Part shown: positions 50,856 through 59,183 of the stretch, piece after piece
How positions within the stretch are numbered: the first letter of the stretch is position 1
Layout of the letters: each line of letters begins with the position of its first letter
Origin: Reinekea thalattae
GTDB lineage: Bacteria > Pseudomonadota > Gammaproteobacteria > Pseudomonadales > Natronospirillaceae
Direction: 5' to 3'
NCBI RefSeq assembly: GCF_008041945.1
Contig: NZ_VKAD01000002.1
Location: 186,001 to 250,000 of the forward strand
DNA length: 64,000 nt
Made by a program: the position numbers and the translations under genes
Notes under the pieces: model-generated
What the model saw: the letters and a program-made list of their open reading frames with translations, nothing else
Database searches by the model: none
What the model was told of the DNA's origin: nothing

Positions 50856-51782
50856 ATGATTCCAAGCTATCAAGATTGTATGCGACCCTTTTTAGAAGTT
50901 GCTCATCAAGCCAACGGTACAGAAGTTAAATTACGCGATGTCGTAAACCAGCTAGCCGACAAATTCGGTTTAACAGAAGCCGAACGGCAACAAGCGTTAC
51001 CCAGTGGCAAGCAGCCTATTTTTGACAACCGTGTTGGTTGGGCAAAAACTTACCTAACCAAAGCAGGCTTATTAGAAAGTACGCGGCGAGCACATTTTTT
51101 AATCACCGCGCGCGGCATTACAGCATTGCAGGACACCAGCACCAAAATAGATAATGATTATCTCAAGCAGTTTGATGAGTTTATTTCCTTCACACAAAAA
51201 ACAAACGATGCCAACACGCAAAGCATTGCAGAGCAAATCGATACTGAATCAGAAAAAGACATCACACCAGACGAAGCATTACGAGCGGCTTATAAAAAGA
51301 TTAACGATGCTCTAGCGCAAGACATTCTCGACAGAACCCGCAAAGTTACGCCAGCCTTTTTTGAAGACCTACTCATAGAATTACTCGTCGCTATGGGTTA
51401 CGGCGGCACGGGCGAAGGCGCAGCGCACGCACTCGGAAAAACGGGCGACAACGGCGTGGATGGTGTAATCGACCAAGACCCGCTCGGCGTTGACCAAATC
51501 TACATTCAAGCCAAGCGTTATGCCCAAGGCAACAACGTTAGCGCAGGAGATATACGCGACTTTTTTGGCGCGCTTAATCTTAAAAAAGCCCACAAAGGCA
51601 TTTTTATCACCACCTCAGATTTCACCTCGTCAGCCATCGAGACCGCACAAAATTTAGGTACCCGCATTGTGCTTATCAACGGCACCGAACTGGCCAAGCT
51701 CATGTTGCGCTACAACATTGGTAGCCGAGACGAGCAGGTATTACACCTGAAAAAAATAGATGAAGAGTTTTTTGAACAATGA
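50856..51782 (+). CDS. mrr: Mrr-family restriction endonuclease
   Basis: 308 residues from ATG 50856 (MIPSYQDCMRPFLE), the start that aligns with E. coli Mrr; ATG 50814 would add 14. An N-terminal winged-helix Mrr_N domain (to about residue 95) is followed by a helical linker and a C-terminal PD-(D/E)XK nuclease domain. Catalytic residues are visible: Asp202 in GDNGVDG and Gln218-Ala-Lys220 in YIQAKRY, the QxK variant typical of Mrr; GIFITTSDFTSSA follows. Mrr proteins cut modified or foreign DNA (type IV). It is 118 bp upstream of the methylase operon and could be a partner or an independent gene. Confidence 0.93.
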   Translation: MIPSYQDCMRPFLEVAHQANGTEVKLRDVVNQLADKFGLTEAERQQALPSGKQPIFDNRVGWAKTYLTKAGLLESTRRAHFLITARGITALQDTSTKIDNDYLKQFDEFISFTQKTNDANTQSIAEQIDTESEKDITPDEALRAAYKKINDALAQDILDRTRKVTPAFFEDLLIELLVAMGYGGTGEGAAHALGKTGDNGVDGVIDQDPLGVDQIYIQAKRYAQGNNVSAGDIRDFFGALNLKKAHKGIFITTSDFTSSAIETAQNLGTRIVLINGTELAKLMLRYNIGSRDEQVLHLKKIDEEFFEQ

Positions 51783-51900
51783 TAGTTGCTTAGGCTTTTC
51801 TTTTTATACGACGTTCTTATAGCTAGAATAAGCCGTTAAAGTTTTATTAGACGATCCACTCGATTAACAACAGTTAGAGCATGTAAGCAGGCATATATAA

Positions 51901-54666
51901 GTGAACGCCGTAGAAATAGAAGAAGCCATCTCGTTACTCGCTGAGCAAGACTTTGACTCGCAGAATTTTCCTTATGCCTTTTTAGAGGCATTCGGTAATA
52001 AGCCCACTACCATTAAGCGTCTAAAAAGCGGTAATACCAATTCTTCAGATATCGAAGGCGGTGTCTTACAGCGTAACAATATTCACATTGCGGTGTGTAA
52101 CGAAGGCGCCGTATCTGAAACGCTAACTCGCTTGAAAGAAAGCCCTGCAACAGCCAAGGGCAAAGCGAAATTTGTTGTCGCTACAGATGGCATAGACTTT
52201 GAGGCTGAAGACTTAACCTCTGACGATCCTCCAGTGATTTGTCGCTTCAAGGAGTTCCCCAATCACTTTGGTTTCTTTTTGCCTTTGGCGGGTATTTCTA
52301 CTGTTAAGCAAATCCGTGAAAGTTCATTCGATATTAAAGCGACGGGCCGTCTTAACAGGCTTTATATCGAGCTGCTTAAAGATAACCCCGAATGGGGCAC
52401 AGAAGAACGCCGCCATGATATGAACCACTTTATGGCACGTTTGATCTTCTGTTTCTTTGCTGAAGATACCGACATTTTCAAGGGCGAAGGCTTGTTTACC
52501 CAAACCATAGAACAGATGAGTGATCGGGACTCTTCCAATACGCACAAAATCATGAGCGAAGCCTTTCGTGCAATGGATACTGCTATAAAAAACAGAGCGG
52601 CAGCAAACTTACCACGTTGGGCAGATACCTTCCCTTATGTAAATGGAGGCCTGTTTTCTGGCAATACTGAAGTGCCGCGTTTCAGTAAAATTGCACGTTC
52701 TTATTTACTGAATATTGGGCATTTGGATTGGACTAAAATTAACCCCGATATTTTTGGCTCCATGATCCAAGCGGTAACCGATGAAGAAGAGCGTGGCGCG
52801 TTAGGCCTGCATTACACCTCTGTGCCCAATATCCTGAAAGTATTAAACCCGCTATTTTTAGATGACCTTCGAGTCAAACTTAAAGAAGCCGGAGACAGCC
52901 CTCAAAAACTGCTCAACCTGCGCAAGCGCATGGCAAAAATCCGAGTGTTCGACCCTGCCTGTGGTTCAGGCAACTTCCTTGTTATTTCCTACAAAGAAAT
53001 GCGCGCAATTGAAGCTGAGATTAACCAACGCAGAGGTGAAATCGGCCGAAAATCCGATATCCCTTTGACCAATTTTAGAGGCATTGAGTTAAGAGACTTC
53101 CCAGCAGAAATAGCTCGTCTCGCACTGATTATTGCTGAATATCAATGCGATGTAATTTATCGCGGCCAGAAAGAAGCATTGGCCGAATTTTTACCGCTTG
53201 ACGCAATGAATTGGATTATTTGTGGGAATGCGCTTCGATTGGATTGGTTGAGTGTCTGCCCGCCTACAGGTGTAGACGTAAAGTTAAGATCTGATGACTT
53301 GTTAACGCCAGCCACGGATCAGGCTGAAATCGATTTTGTAAACGAAGGTGGTGAAACATACATATGTGGAAACCCCCCTTTTACAGGGGCAAGGGAACAA
53401 TCCAAAGATCAAAAATCTGATATTCGTCATGCAATGAAAAAATTCTCTGGCGTTAATAGTCTGGACTATGTGTGCGCTTGGATATGGAAGGCTGTTCAGT
53501 ACGGTGAAATAGTATCTTCATCATCGGCGTTCGTATCAACAAGCTCTCTATGTCAGGGGCAGTCAATATCACTTTTCTGGGAAACAGCCTTAGAGAGAGG
53601 TGAGATTTTTTTTGCCCATAGGCCTTTTAAGTGGCAAAACAATGCTCAGAATAATGCCGCTGTTTTTTGTGTGATTGTGGGGATTTCAGATTCTCACTCA
53701 GGTAGCAAATTCATCTTTGATGGCGAGGTTGTGAGCAAAGTCCACAATATATCTCCTTACTTGACAAACAATGAAGACGTTTTTGTACATAAGCTAAACA
53801 AGCCGTTAGATAAGAGGCCAGAATTGGTTTCAGGAAATCAGGCAATCGACGGTGGACACCTAATTTTAAAGAAGGAAGCGGCACAACAGCTTGTACGAAC
53901 TAGCCCTGATGCAGAAAAGTATTTACGGCCACTATATGGAGCTGATGATTTTGTAAAAAGTTCACCTCGTTATTGCGTTTGGCTTAAAGACAATCAAGTA
54001 GATTCAGCTAGACAAATCCCTGAAATTAACGACATGATTGAAAAAGTAAGGGAATACCGTATAGGTGGTGGTGAAGTCGCAAGGAGTCTTGTAGATATAC
54101 CATATAGATTCAGATATGTTCACGAGGCTAAAGAAAAGATGGTGGTTGTTCCTAGAACAACTACAGAGCGTCGAGAATACCTTCCTATAGGAATCATATT
54201 AACGCCAGCTATTGTTACTGATGCTATTCAGGTTTTATATGATGCGGACTGGTTTATTGTCTCAATACTTTCTTCAAGGTTACATATGGCATGGATCAAA
54301 GCGGTTGCTGGGCGTTTGAAGGCCGACCCTCGCTACTCAAACACCTTGGTATATAACAATTTTCCTATACCTAAACTTACCGAAAAGAATAAAGTAGATT
54401 TGACCAAATGCGCAGAAGACATTCTTCTTGCTCGCGAAGCGCATTTCCCTGCCACCATTGCCGACCTCTACGACCCTGAAAAAATGCCAGAAAATTTGCG
54501 TAGAGCACACGAGCGTAATGACGAAGTATTAGAACGCATATACATTGGGCGCAAGTTTAAAAATGACACGGAACGCCTTGAAAAGCTGTTTGACCTCTAC
54601 ACCAAGATGACAGGTTCAAGGCCGAATATAAAAATGACCACAAGCAAGCAAGGAAGCGATGCATGA
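51901..54666 (+). CDS. MmeI/YeeA-like DNA adenine methyltransferase without a recognisable nuclease site
   Basis: 921 residues from a GTG at 51901 with a weak ribosome binding site. Architecture follows type IIL/IIG enzymes: N-terminal domain (1-165), helical connector (about 165-340, with LGLHYTSVPNILKVL at 301-315), amino-methyltransferase domain with motif I VFDPACGSGNFL (349-360) and motif IV NPPF (491-494), a target-recognition region (about 545-830) and a C-terminal helical part. NPPF predicts N6-adenine methylation. In MmeI-like enzymes the N-terminal domain has a D...ExK nuclease site; in the equivalent stretch here (about 42-70, ending NNIHIAVCNEG) I see no such residues. Codon use changes in the recognition region. 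It overlaps rhuM by 4 bp. Confidence 0.88.
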   Translation: MNAVEIEEAISLLAEQDFDSQNFPYAFLEAFGNKPTTIKRLKSGNTNSSDIEGGVLQRNNIHIAVCNEGAVSETLTRLKESPATAKGKAKFVVATDGIDFEAEDLTSDDPPVICRFKEFPNHFGFFLPLAGISTVKQIRESSFDIKATGRLNRLYIELLKDNPEWGTEERRHDMNHFMARLIFCFFAEDTDIFKGEGLFTQTIEQMSDRDSSNTHKIMSEAFRAMDTAIKNRAAANLPRWADTFPYVNGGLFSGNTEVPRFSKIARSYLLNIGHLDWTKINPDIFGSMIQAVTDEEERGALGLHYTSVPNILKVLNPLFLDDLRVKLKEAGDSPQKLLNLRKRMAKIRVFDPACGSGNFLVISYKEMRAIEAEINQRRGEIGRKSDIPLTNFRGIELRDFPAEIARLALIIAEYQCDVIYRGQKEALAEFLPLDAMNWIICGNALRLDWLSVCPPTGVDVKLRSDDLLTPATDQAEIDFVNEGGETYICGNPPFTGAREQSKDQKSDIRHAMKKFSGVNSLDYVCAWIWKAVQYGEIVSSSSAFVSTSSLCQGQSISLFWETALERGEIFFAHRPFKWQNNAQNNAAVFCVIVGISDSHSGSKFIFDGEVVSKVHNISPYLTNNEDVFVHKLNKPLDKRPELVSGNQAIDGGHLILKKEAAQQLVRTSPDAEKYLRPLYGADDFVKSSPRYCVWLKDNQVDSARQIPEINDMIEKVREYRIGGGEVARSLVDIPYRFRYVHEAKEKMVVVPRTTTERREYLPIGIILTPAIVTDAIQVLYDADWFIVSILSSRLHMAWIKAVAGRLKADPRYSNTLVYNNFPIPKLTEKNKVDLTKCAEDILLAREAHFPATIADLYDPEKMPENLRRAHERNDEVLERIYIGRKFKNDTERLEKLFDLYTKMTGSRPNIKMTTSKQGSDA

Positions 54667-55664
54667 ATGATATTATTTTATACACCAGCGAGGATGGTAA
54701 AACCCGATTAGATTTACGAATAGAAGGCGAAACGATTTGGCTCACTCAGTTAGAAATTGCCGAACTGTTTCAAACTACCAAGCAGAATGTCTCCCTTCAT
54801 GCTAAGAATATTTTGGATGAAGGTGAGCTGCTTGTCGATTCAGTTGTCAAGGATTCCTTGACAACTGCCAGTGATGGCAAGAATTACCGTACTAAGCTGT
54901 ACAATCTCGACCTTATTTTGGCCATTGGCTATCGCATTCGCTCGCCAAGGGGCACCCAGTTTCGCCAATGGGCCACAACACATTTAAAAGAGTATTTGCT
55001 AAAAGGCTTTGTTATGGATGACGAACGCCTAAAAGAACCCAGTGGCTGGGATTACTTTGATGAGCTGCTAGCGCGTATACGTGATATACGTGCCTCAGAA
55101 AAACGTTTTTATCAAAAAGTACGAGACTTGTTTGCTTTAAGTTCGGACTATCAGCAACGCGAACAAGATACTCAACTGTTCTTTGCTCAAGCGCAAAACA
55201 AATTACTTTTTGCGGTAACAGAGCATACCGCTGCGGAATTGGTGGTGGCGCGTGCCGATGCTAACGAACCCAATATGGCGCTAACCGCTTGGAAAGGCTC
55301 ACGTGTTCGTAAGCATGATGTCACCATTGCCAAAAATTATTTAAGCCGCGACGAGATCGATACCCTTAATCGCCTTGTAGTTATTTTCTTGGAACAAGCA
55401 GAGTTGCGAGTTAAAAATCGCCAAGATCTAACGCTTTCTTTTTGGCAAGACAACCTTGACAGCATGTTGGCATTTAGCGACCAACCCATTTTGCAGGGGG
55501 CGGGAAACCTCAGTACCGATGCAATGAAAGAGATAGTACACGATCGGTATGACAGCTTTGATCAAAAGCGGAAGCAAGAAGAAGCGCTGCAAGCTGACGC
55601 TGAAGAGATGCAAGCGCTAGAAGCACTGGAGAAACAACTAACAGGAAAAGTAGATGACAAATAA
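54663..55664 (+). CDS. rhuM: RhuM family protein
   Basis: 333 residues. N-terminal RhuM domain: IILYTSEDGKTRLDLRIEGE then TIWLTQLEIAELFQTTKQNV, a helix-turn-helix-like segment, then LDLILAIGYRIRSPRGTQFR with W-A-T/L-K-E-Y, all typical of the family. The C-terminal third includes an acidic Gln/Glu-rich coiled-coil tail (about residues 300-328). RhuM was named in Salmonella pathogenicity island 3; its biochemical role is not established, and homologues often sit inside restriction-modification operons. Here it starts on the methylase stop (ATGA) and overlaps the helicase by 11 bp, so it is a fixed part of this operon. Confidence 0.9.
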   Translation: MNDIILYTSEDGKTRLDLRIEGETIWLTQLEIAELFQTTKQNVSLHAKNILDEGELLVDSVVKDSLTTASDGKNYRTKLYNLDLILAIGYRIRSPRGTQFRQWATTHLKEYLLKGFVMDDERLKEPSGWDYFDELLARIRDIRASEKRFYQKVRDLFALSSDYQQREQDTQLFFAQAQNKLLFAVTEHTAAELVVARADANEPNMALTAWKGSRVRKHDVTIAKNYLSRDEIDTLNRLVVIFLEQAELRVKNRQDLTLSFWQDNLDSMLAFSDQPILQGAGNLSTDAMKEIVHDRYDSFDQKRKQEEALQADAEEMQALEALEKQLTGKVDDK

Positions 55665-57717
55665 GCCAATCCCATCCGTTGCAGTACCTTCTGTATCAGT
55701 CAACTACGCCAGTAATGGCAGCTCTAAAAAAGCGAATGAGCTGGGTATGCGTGTTATGCAAGAACGCGCTTACGAAATGCGCGGTGAGCAATATCTGCTA
55801 ATTAAATCGCCACCCGCTTCCGGTAAGAGTCGTGCGTTGATGTTTATTGCTTTGGATAAACTGAATAATCAAGGCGTTAAAAAAGCCATCGTGGTTGTAC
55901 CTGAAAAATCCATTGGCTCAAGCTTTAACAATGAAGCACTTTCAAAATATGGTTTTTACTGGGATTGGGAAGTTGCACCTAAATGGAACCTCTGTAATGC
56001 GCCCGGCGAAGATGGCGGCAAGGTAAACTCAGTAAAGGCATTTCTCGATAGTGATGATCAGGTGCTTGTTTGCACGCATGCCACCTTCCGTTTTGCCGTA
56101 GACCGCTTTGGTGTTGCAGCCTTTGATAACTGTTTAATAGCGGTTGATGAATTTCACCATGTGAGTGCTAACCCAGATAATAAGCTGGGTGCGCATCTTG
56201 GTGAGTTTATTACGCGAGATAAAGTTCATATTATAGCCATGACAGGTTCGTACTTTCGTGGTGACTCTGAAGCGGTTCTTTCACCTGAAGATGAAGCTAA
56301 TTTTAAGACAGTAACTTACACCTATTACGAGCAACTCAACGGCTACGAATATCTAAAAGCATTGGATATTGGCTATTACTTTTATTCAAGCGGCGATTAC
56401 ACCTCAGAAATAAAAAAAGTACTCAATTCTTCAGAAAAAACAATTATCCATATTCCGAATGTGAACTCTCGTGAAAGCCAAAAAGACAAATATGCAGAAG
56501 TAGAAAAAATATTTTCTGTACTAGGCACTTGGGAAGGCTCAGATGAAGATACCGGCTTTCAACTAATTAGAACGAGCGAAGGTAAGCTGATTAAAGTTGC
56601 TGACTTGGTTGATGACGACCAAAAGCGCGACAAGGTCTCAGCAGCGCTTAGGCGACCAGAGGCAAAAGCAGACCGAGATTTTGTCGATGTAATTATCGCT
56701 CTCGGTATGGCGAAAGAAGGCTTCGACTGGGTGTGGTGTGAACATGCATTGACGGTTGGTTATCGCTCTAGCCTGACTGAAATAATCCAAATTGTTGGTC
56801 GTGCAACCCGTGATGCAGAGGGAAAAACGCGTGCTCGCTTCACTAACCTGATCGCCGAGCCTGACGCATCAGAAGATGCGGTTGTGGATGCAGTAAACGA
56901 TACCCTTAAGGCAATTGCCGCCAGTCTTCTTATGGAACAGGTGCTTACGCCTAAATTTGATTTCAAACCAAAAACACCAACCAGCGGTCCACAAGAAGGC
57001 TTTGATTATGGTGAAGAAGGTTATAACCCTAATGGGAACAATGTTGGTTTCAATGAAGCAACAGGCCAATTCCAAATTGAGATTAATGGCTTGGTAGAGC
57101 CGAAAAGCGATAGTGCAAAACGTATTTGTCAGGAAGATTTGAATGAGGTGATTACTGCATTTGTTCAAGATAAAGCCGCACTGGAGCGAGGCCTGTTCGA
57201 TGAAGAAGTTGTGCCAGAGGAACTCACTCAACTTAAGATGGGGAAAATAGTTAAAGATAAATACCCAGAGCTAGATAATGAAGACCAAGAAGCGGTACGC
57301 CAGCATGCAATAGCGGCTTTAAATATTACGCAACAAGCAAAAGACATCGCAAACGATAGTTCTAGCTTAGAGAGTTCTTCAAGTACGGCATTTGTTGATG
57401 GTGTTCGAAAGTTCGCTATGGATGTGCGAGAACTGGATATTGATTTGATCGACCGAATTAACCCATTTAGTGAAGCCTATTCGATTTTGGCTAAAACGAT
57501 GAATGAAGCAAGCCTAAAACAGATAAAGGCAATTATTAGTTCTAAAAAAATTAAGCTTACTGAAGAAGAAGCACGTGATCTTGCGGGGCGCGCTATTCAG
57601 TTTAAACGGGAGCGAGGGCGCTTACCGGATATCACAGCAGCAGACCCTTGGGAACGTCGGTTGGCTGAAGGCATAGCCTTCCTTCAACGTAAAGTCATGG
57701 AGCAAAATAATGGCTGA
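55654..57717 (+). CDS. SF2 DEAD/DEAH-box helicase family protein
   Basis: 687 residues. Walker A PPASGKSRA (53-61), Walker B DEFHH (165-169), motif III-like MTGSY (196-200), motif V GMAKEGFDW (351-359) and motif VI QIVGRATRD (379-387) show a complete SF2 motor of the type I/III restriction style. The C-terminal 280 residues carry no fold I recognise; an Asp/Gly/Asn-rich stretch (about 442-470) separates it from the motor. No nuclease motif is visible in it. It probably translocates on DNA after recognition. Starts inside rhuM and overlaps the GIY-YIG gene by 8 bp. Confidence 0.9.
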   Translation: MTNKPIPSVAVPSVSVNYASNGSSKKANELGMRVMQERAYEMRGEQYLLIKSPPASGKSRALMFIALDKLNNQGVKKAIVVVPEKSIGSSFNNEALSKYGFYWDWEVAPKWNLCNAPGEDGGKVNSVKAFLDSDDQVLVCTHATFRFAVDRFGVAAFDNCLIAVDEFHHVSANPDNKLGAHLGEFITRDKVHIIAMTGSYFRGDSEAVLSPEDEANFKTVTYTYYEQLNGYEYLKALDIGYYFYSSGDYTSEIKKVLNSSEKTIIHIPNVNSRESQKDKYAEVEKIFSVLGTWEGSDEDTGFQLIRTSEGKLIKVADLVDDDQKRDKVSAALRRPEAKADRDFVDVIIALGMAKEGFDWVWCEHALTVGYRSSLTEIIQIVGRATRDAEGKTRARFTNLIAEPDASEDAVVDAVNDTLKAIAASLLMEQVLTPKFDFKPKTPTSGPQEGFDYGEEGYNPNGNNVGFNEATGQFQIEINGLVEPKSDSAKRICQEDLNEVITAFVQDKAALERGLFDEEVVPEELTQLKMGKIVKDKYPELDNEDQEAVRQHAIAALNITQQAKDIANDSSSLESSSSTAFVDGVRKFAMDVRELDIDLIDRINPFSEAYSILAKTMNEASLKQIKAIISSKKIKLTEEEARDLAGRAIQFKRERGRLPDITAADPWERRLAEGIAFLQRKVMEQNNG

Positions 57718-58936
57718 TGGTAAGCAAACAAAAACAAATGAAGAGTTGTTGGCGGAACTTGGCGTAGAAGTTAAGCAAGAAAAGAAAGCTGCCAGAACAC
57801 CAAAAGAAGAGCGCATCATTGCAGGCTTTGAGGAAATTCAGCGATTTGTAGAAGAGCATGGCCGTATACCTCAGCATGGTGAAAATAAAGATATATTCGA
57901 GCGCTTGTATGCCACAAGACTGGACCAGATTCGGAACCAAGAGGAGTGTCGAGCTCTTGTTGAAGATATAGATCATCAAGGCCTTTTGGCTGGTGGCTTA
58001 CAAGTGACTGAACCTCCCGCTGAATACAATACAGATGAAGAGTTATTAGCAGAGTTGGGTATTGAAACGCCTAAAGAAGGTGATATCACTTACCTAAAAC
58101 ATGTTAAGTCCCATGACCAAAAACAAGCAGATAAAAAAGCGGCAGAAGAGATAGCTAACCGAGCGCCGTGTGAAGACTTCGATAAATTTAAATCGTTATT
58201 CGATAAGGTTCAAAGCGATTTAAAGCATGGACTTGTAGAAGCTAAATTGCTCAAAGATCAAAAAGACCGCGATTACATGGCCAAAATCGAACAAGGCGAT
58301 TGGTTTATTGTAAATGGGCAAAAGGCCTATGTTGCCGAGTTTAGTAAAGAACGCAATCACGGCTTTGATAAGAATGACTATAGACTTCGAGTGATTTACG
58401 ACAATCGCACGGAAAGTGATTTGCTATTGCGCTCACTTCAAAAAGCCCTTTATGAGGATGAGGCTGGCCGAAGAATTGTTTCTCTTTCGGCAGGCCCACT
58501 ATTTGATGACACAATCGAAGAAGATGATTTGGCTAGCGGAACTATTTATGTCTTGCGCAGTAAGTCCGAGCATCAAGTGGTCAGCCAAAACCGAGATGTT
58601 ATTCATAAGATTGGTGTTACAGGTGGCAAAGTTGAAAAGAGAATTGCTAATGCCAAGATTGATCCGACTTTCCTGATGGCAGAGGTAGAAGTTGTGGCTA
58701 CCTATAAGCTATCTAACATTAATCGAACCAAGTTAGAGAATTTGCTGCATAAGTTCTTTGTGGGGAGTCAACTCAATATAGAAGTTCCTGATCGTTTCGG
58801 AAACATGGTCAAACCAAAAGAGTGGTTTTTAGCGCCGCTATTTGTGATTGATGAAGTTGTTGAGAAGATCAAAGATGGCTCGATTACAAATTTTGGGTAT
58901 GACCATAAATTGGCAAAGTTAGTGAGGCTTAACTAA
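57710..58936 (+). CDS. GIY-YIG (T5orf172-type) nuclease family protein
   Basis: 408 residues. The C-terminal domain (about 276-390) is a GIY-YIG nuclease: GTIYVLRS (277-284), HKIGVTGG (299-306), the catalytic-type Arg311 in EKRIANAK, Glu343 in KLENLLHKFF as metal ligand, and EWF (371-373). All key residues are kept. The N-terminal 270 residues are mostly charged and helical and contain two copies of a short motif, NEELLAELGVE (10-20) and DEELLAELGIE (109-119). The likely role is the cutting subunit of the methylase/helicase system. A strong terminator follows directly. Confidence 0.88.
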   Translation: MADGKQTKTNEELLAELGVEVKQEKKAARTPKEERIIAGFEEIQRFVEEHGRIPQHGENKDIFERLYATRLDQIRNQEECRALVEDIDHQGLLAGGLQVTEPPAEYNTDEELLAELGIETPKEGDITYLKHVKSHDQKQADKKAAEEIANRAPCEDFDKFKSLFDKVQSDLKHGLVEAKLLKDQKDRDYMAKIEQGDWFIVNGQKAYVAEFSKERNHGFDKNDYRLRVIYDNRTESDLLLRSLQKALYEDEAGRRIVSLSAGPLFDDTIEEDDLASGTIYVLRSKSEHQVVSQNRDVIHKIGVTGGKVEKRIANAKIDPTFLMAEVEVVATYKLSNINRTKLENLLHKFFVGSQLNIEVPDRFGNMVKPKEWFLAPLFVIDEVVEKIKDGSITNFGYDHKLAKLVRLN

Positions 58937-58944
58937 TTAAAAAT

Positions 58945-58984
58945 AAAACCAACAAATGGTTATTATTCACCATTTGTTGGTTTT
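58945..58984 (+). terminator. Terminator of the methylase-RhuM-helicase-nuclease operon
   Basis: Perfect 16-bp stem (58945-58960 with 58969-58984), 8-nt loop, T-run at the end. Its right arm overlaps the right 14-bp direct repeat. Confidence 0.9.
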
Positions 58985-58988
58985 ATAA
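58975..58988 (+). repeat. 14-bp direct repeat, right copy
   Basis: TGTTGGTTTTATAA, identical to 50680-50693. It overlaps the terminator right arm, so part of the match could be due to the T-rich terminator end, but TGTTGG and ATAA are not needed for that. Confidence 0.6.
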
Positions 58989-59103
58989 GCGCCTGTGATC
59001 GTCAAACCCAAACCGATCTAACTCGGTTCAAACAGCCTAAAACCTAACGCGCTATTTTTTGTGACAATAGATCCCTTCAATCTCCTAGAAAAACCACCAA
59101 AAA

Positions 59104-59168
59104 AAGCAATTTATTTGTTGCTTGTGGTCATTTAAGAAACTGATATGTTGCTTAATTTCAAAAAGCAA
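59104..59168. promoter_or_regulatory. Operator region with four AAGCAA/TTGCTT half-sites
   Basis: AAGCAA (59104-59109) and TTGCTT (59118-59123) form one inverted pair with 8 bp between; TTGCTT (59148-59153) and AAGCAA (59163-59168) form a second, opposite pair with 9 bp between. They lie 16-80 bp before the HipB-like start, where such regulators usually bind to repress their own gene. Confidence 0.65.
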
Positions 59169-59183
59169 CCAATATGTTTCTAT

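Larger units (their letters stand above)
50680..58988. mobile_element. Putative defence island bounded by 14-bp direct repeats next to tRNA-Leu
   Basis: Five defence-type genes, all on the plus strand, lie between two perfect 14-bp direct repeats, just after a tRNA gene. No integrase, transposase or tRNA-end duplication is present inside, so transfer would be by an enzyme in trans or by homologous exchange of flanks. Borders are inferred from the repeat and from the switch between core and accessory gene content. Confidence 0.5.
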
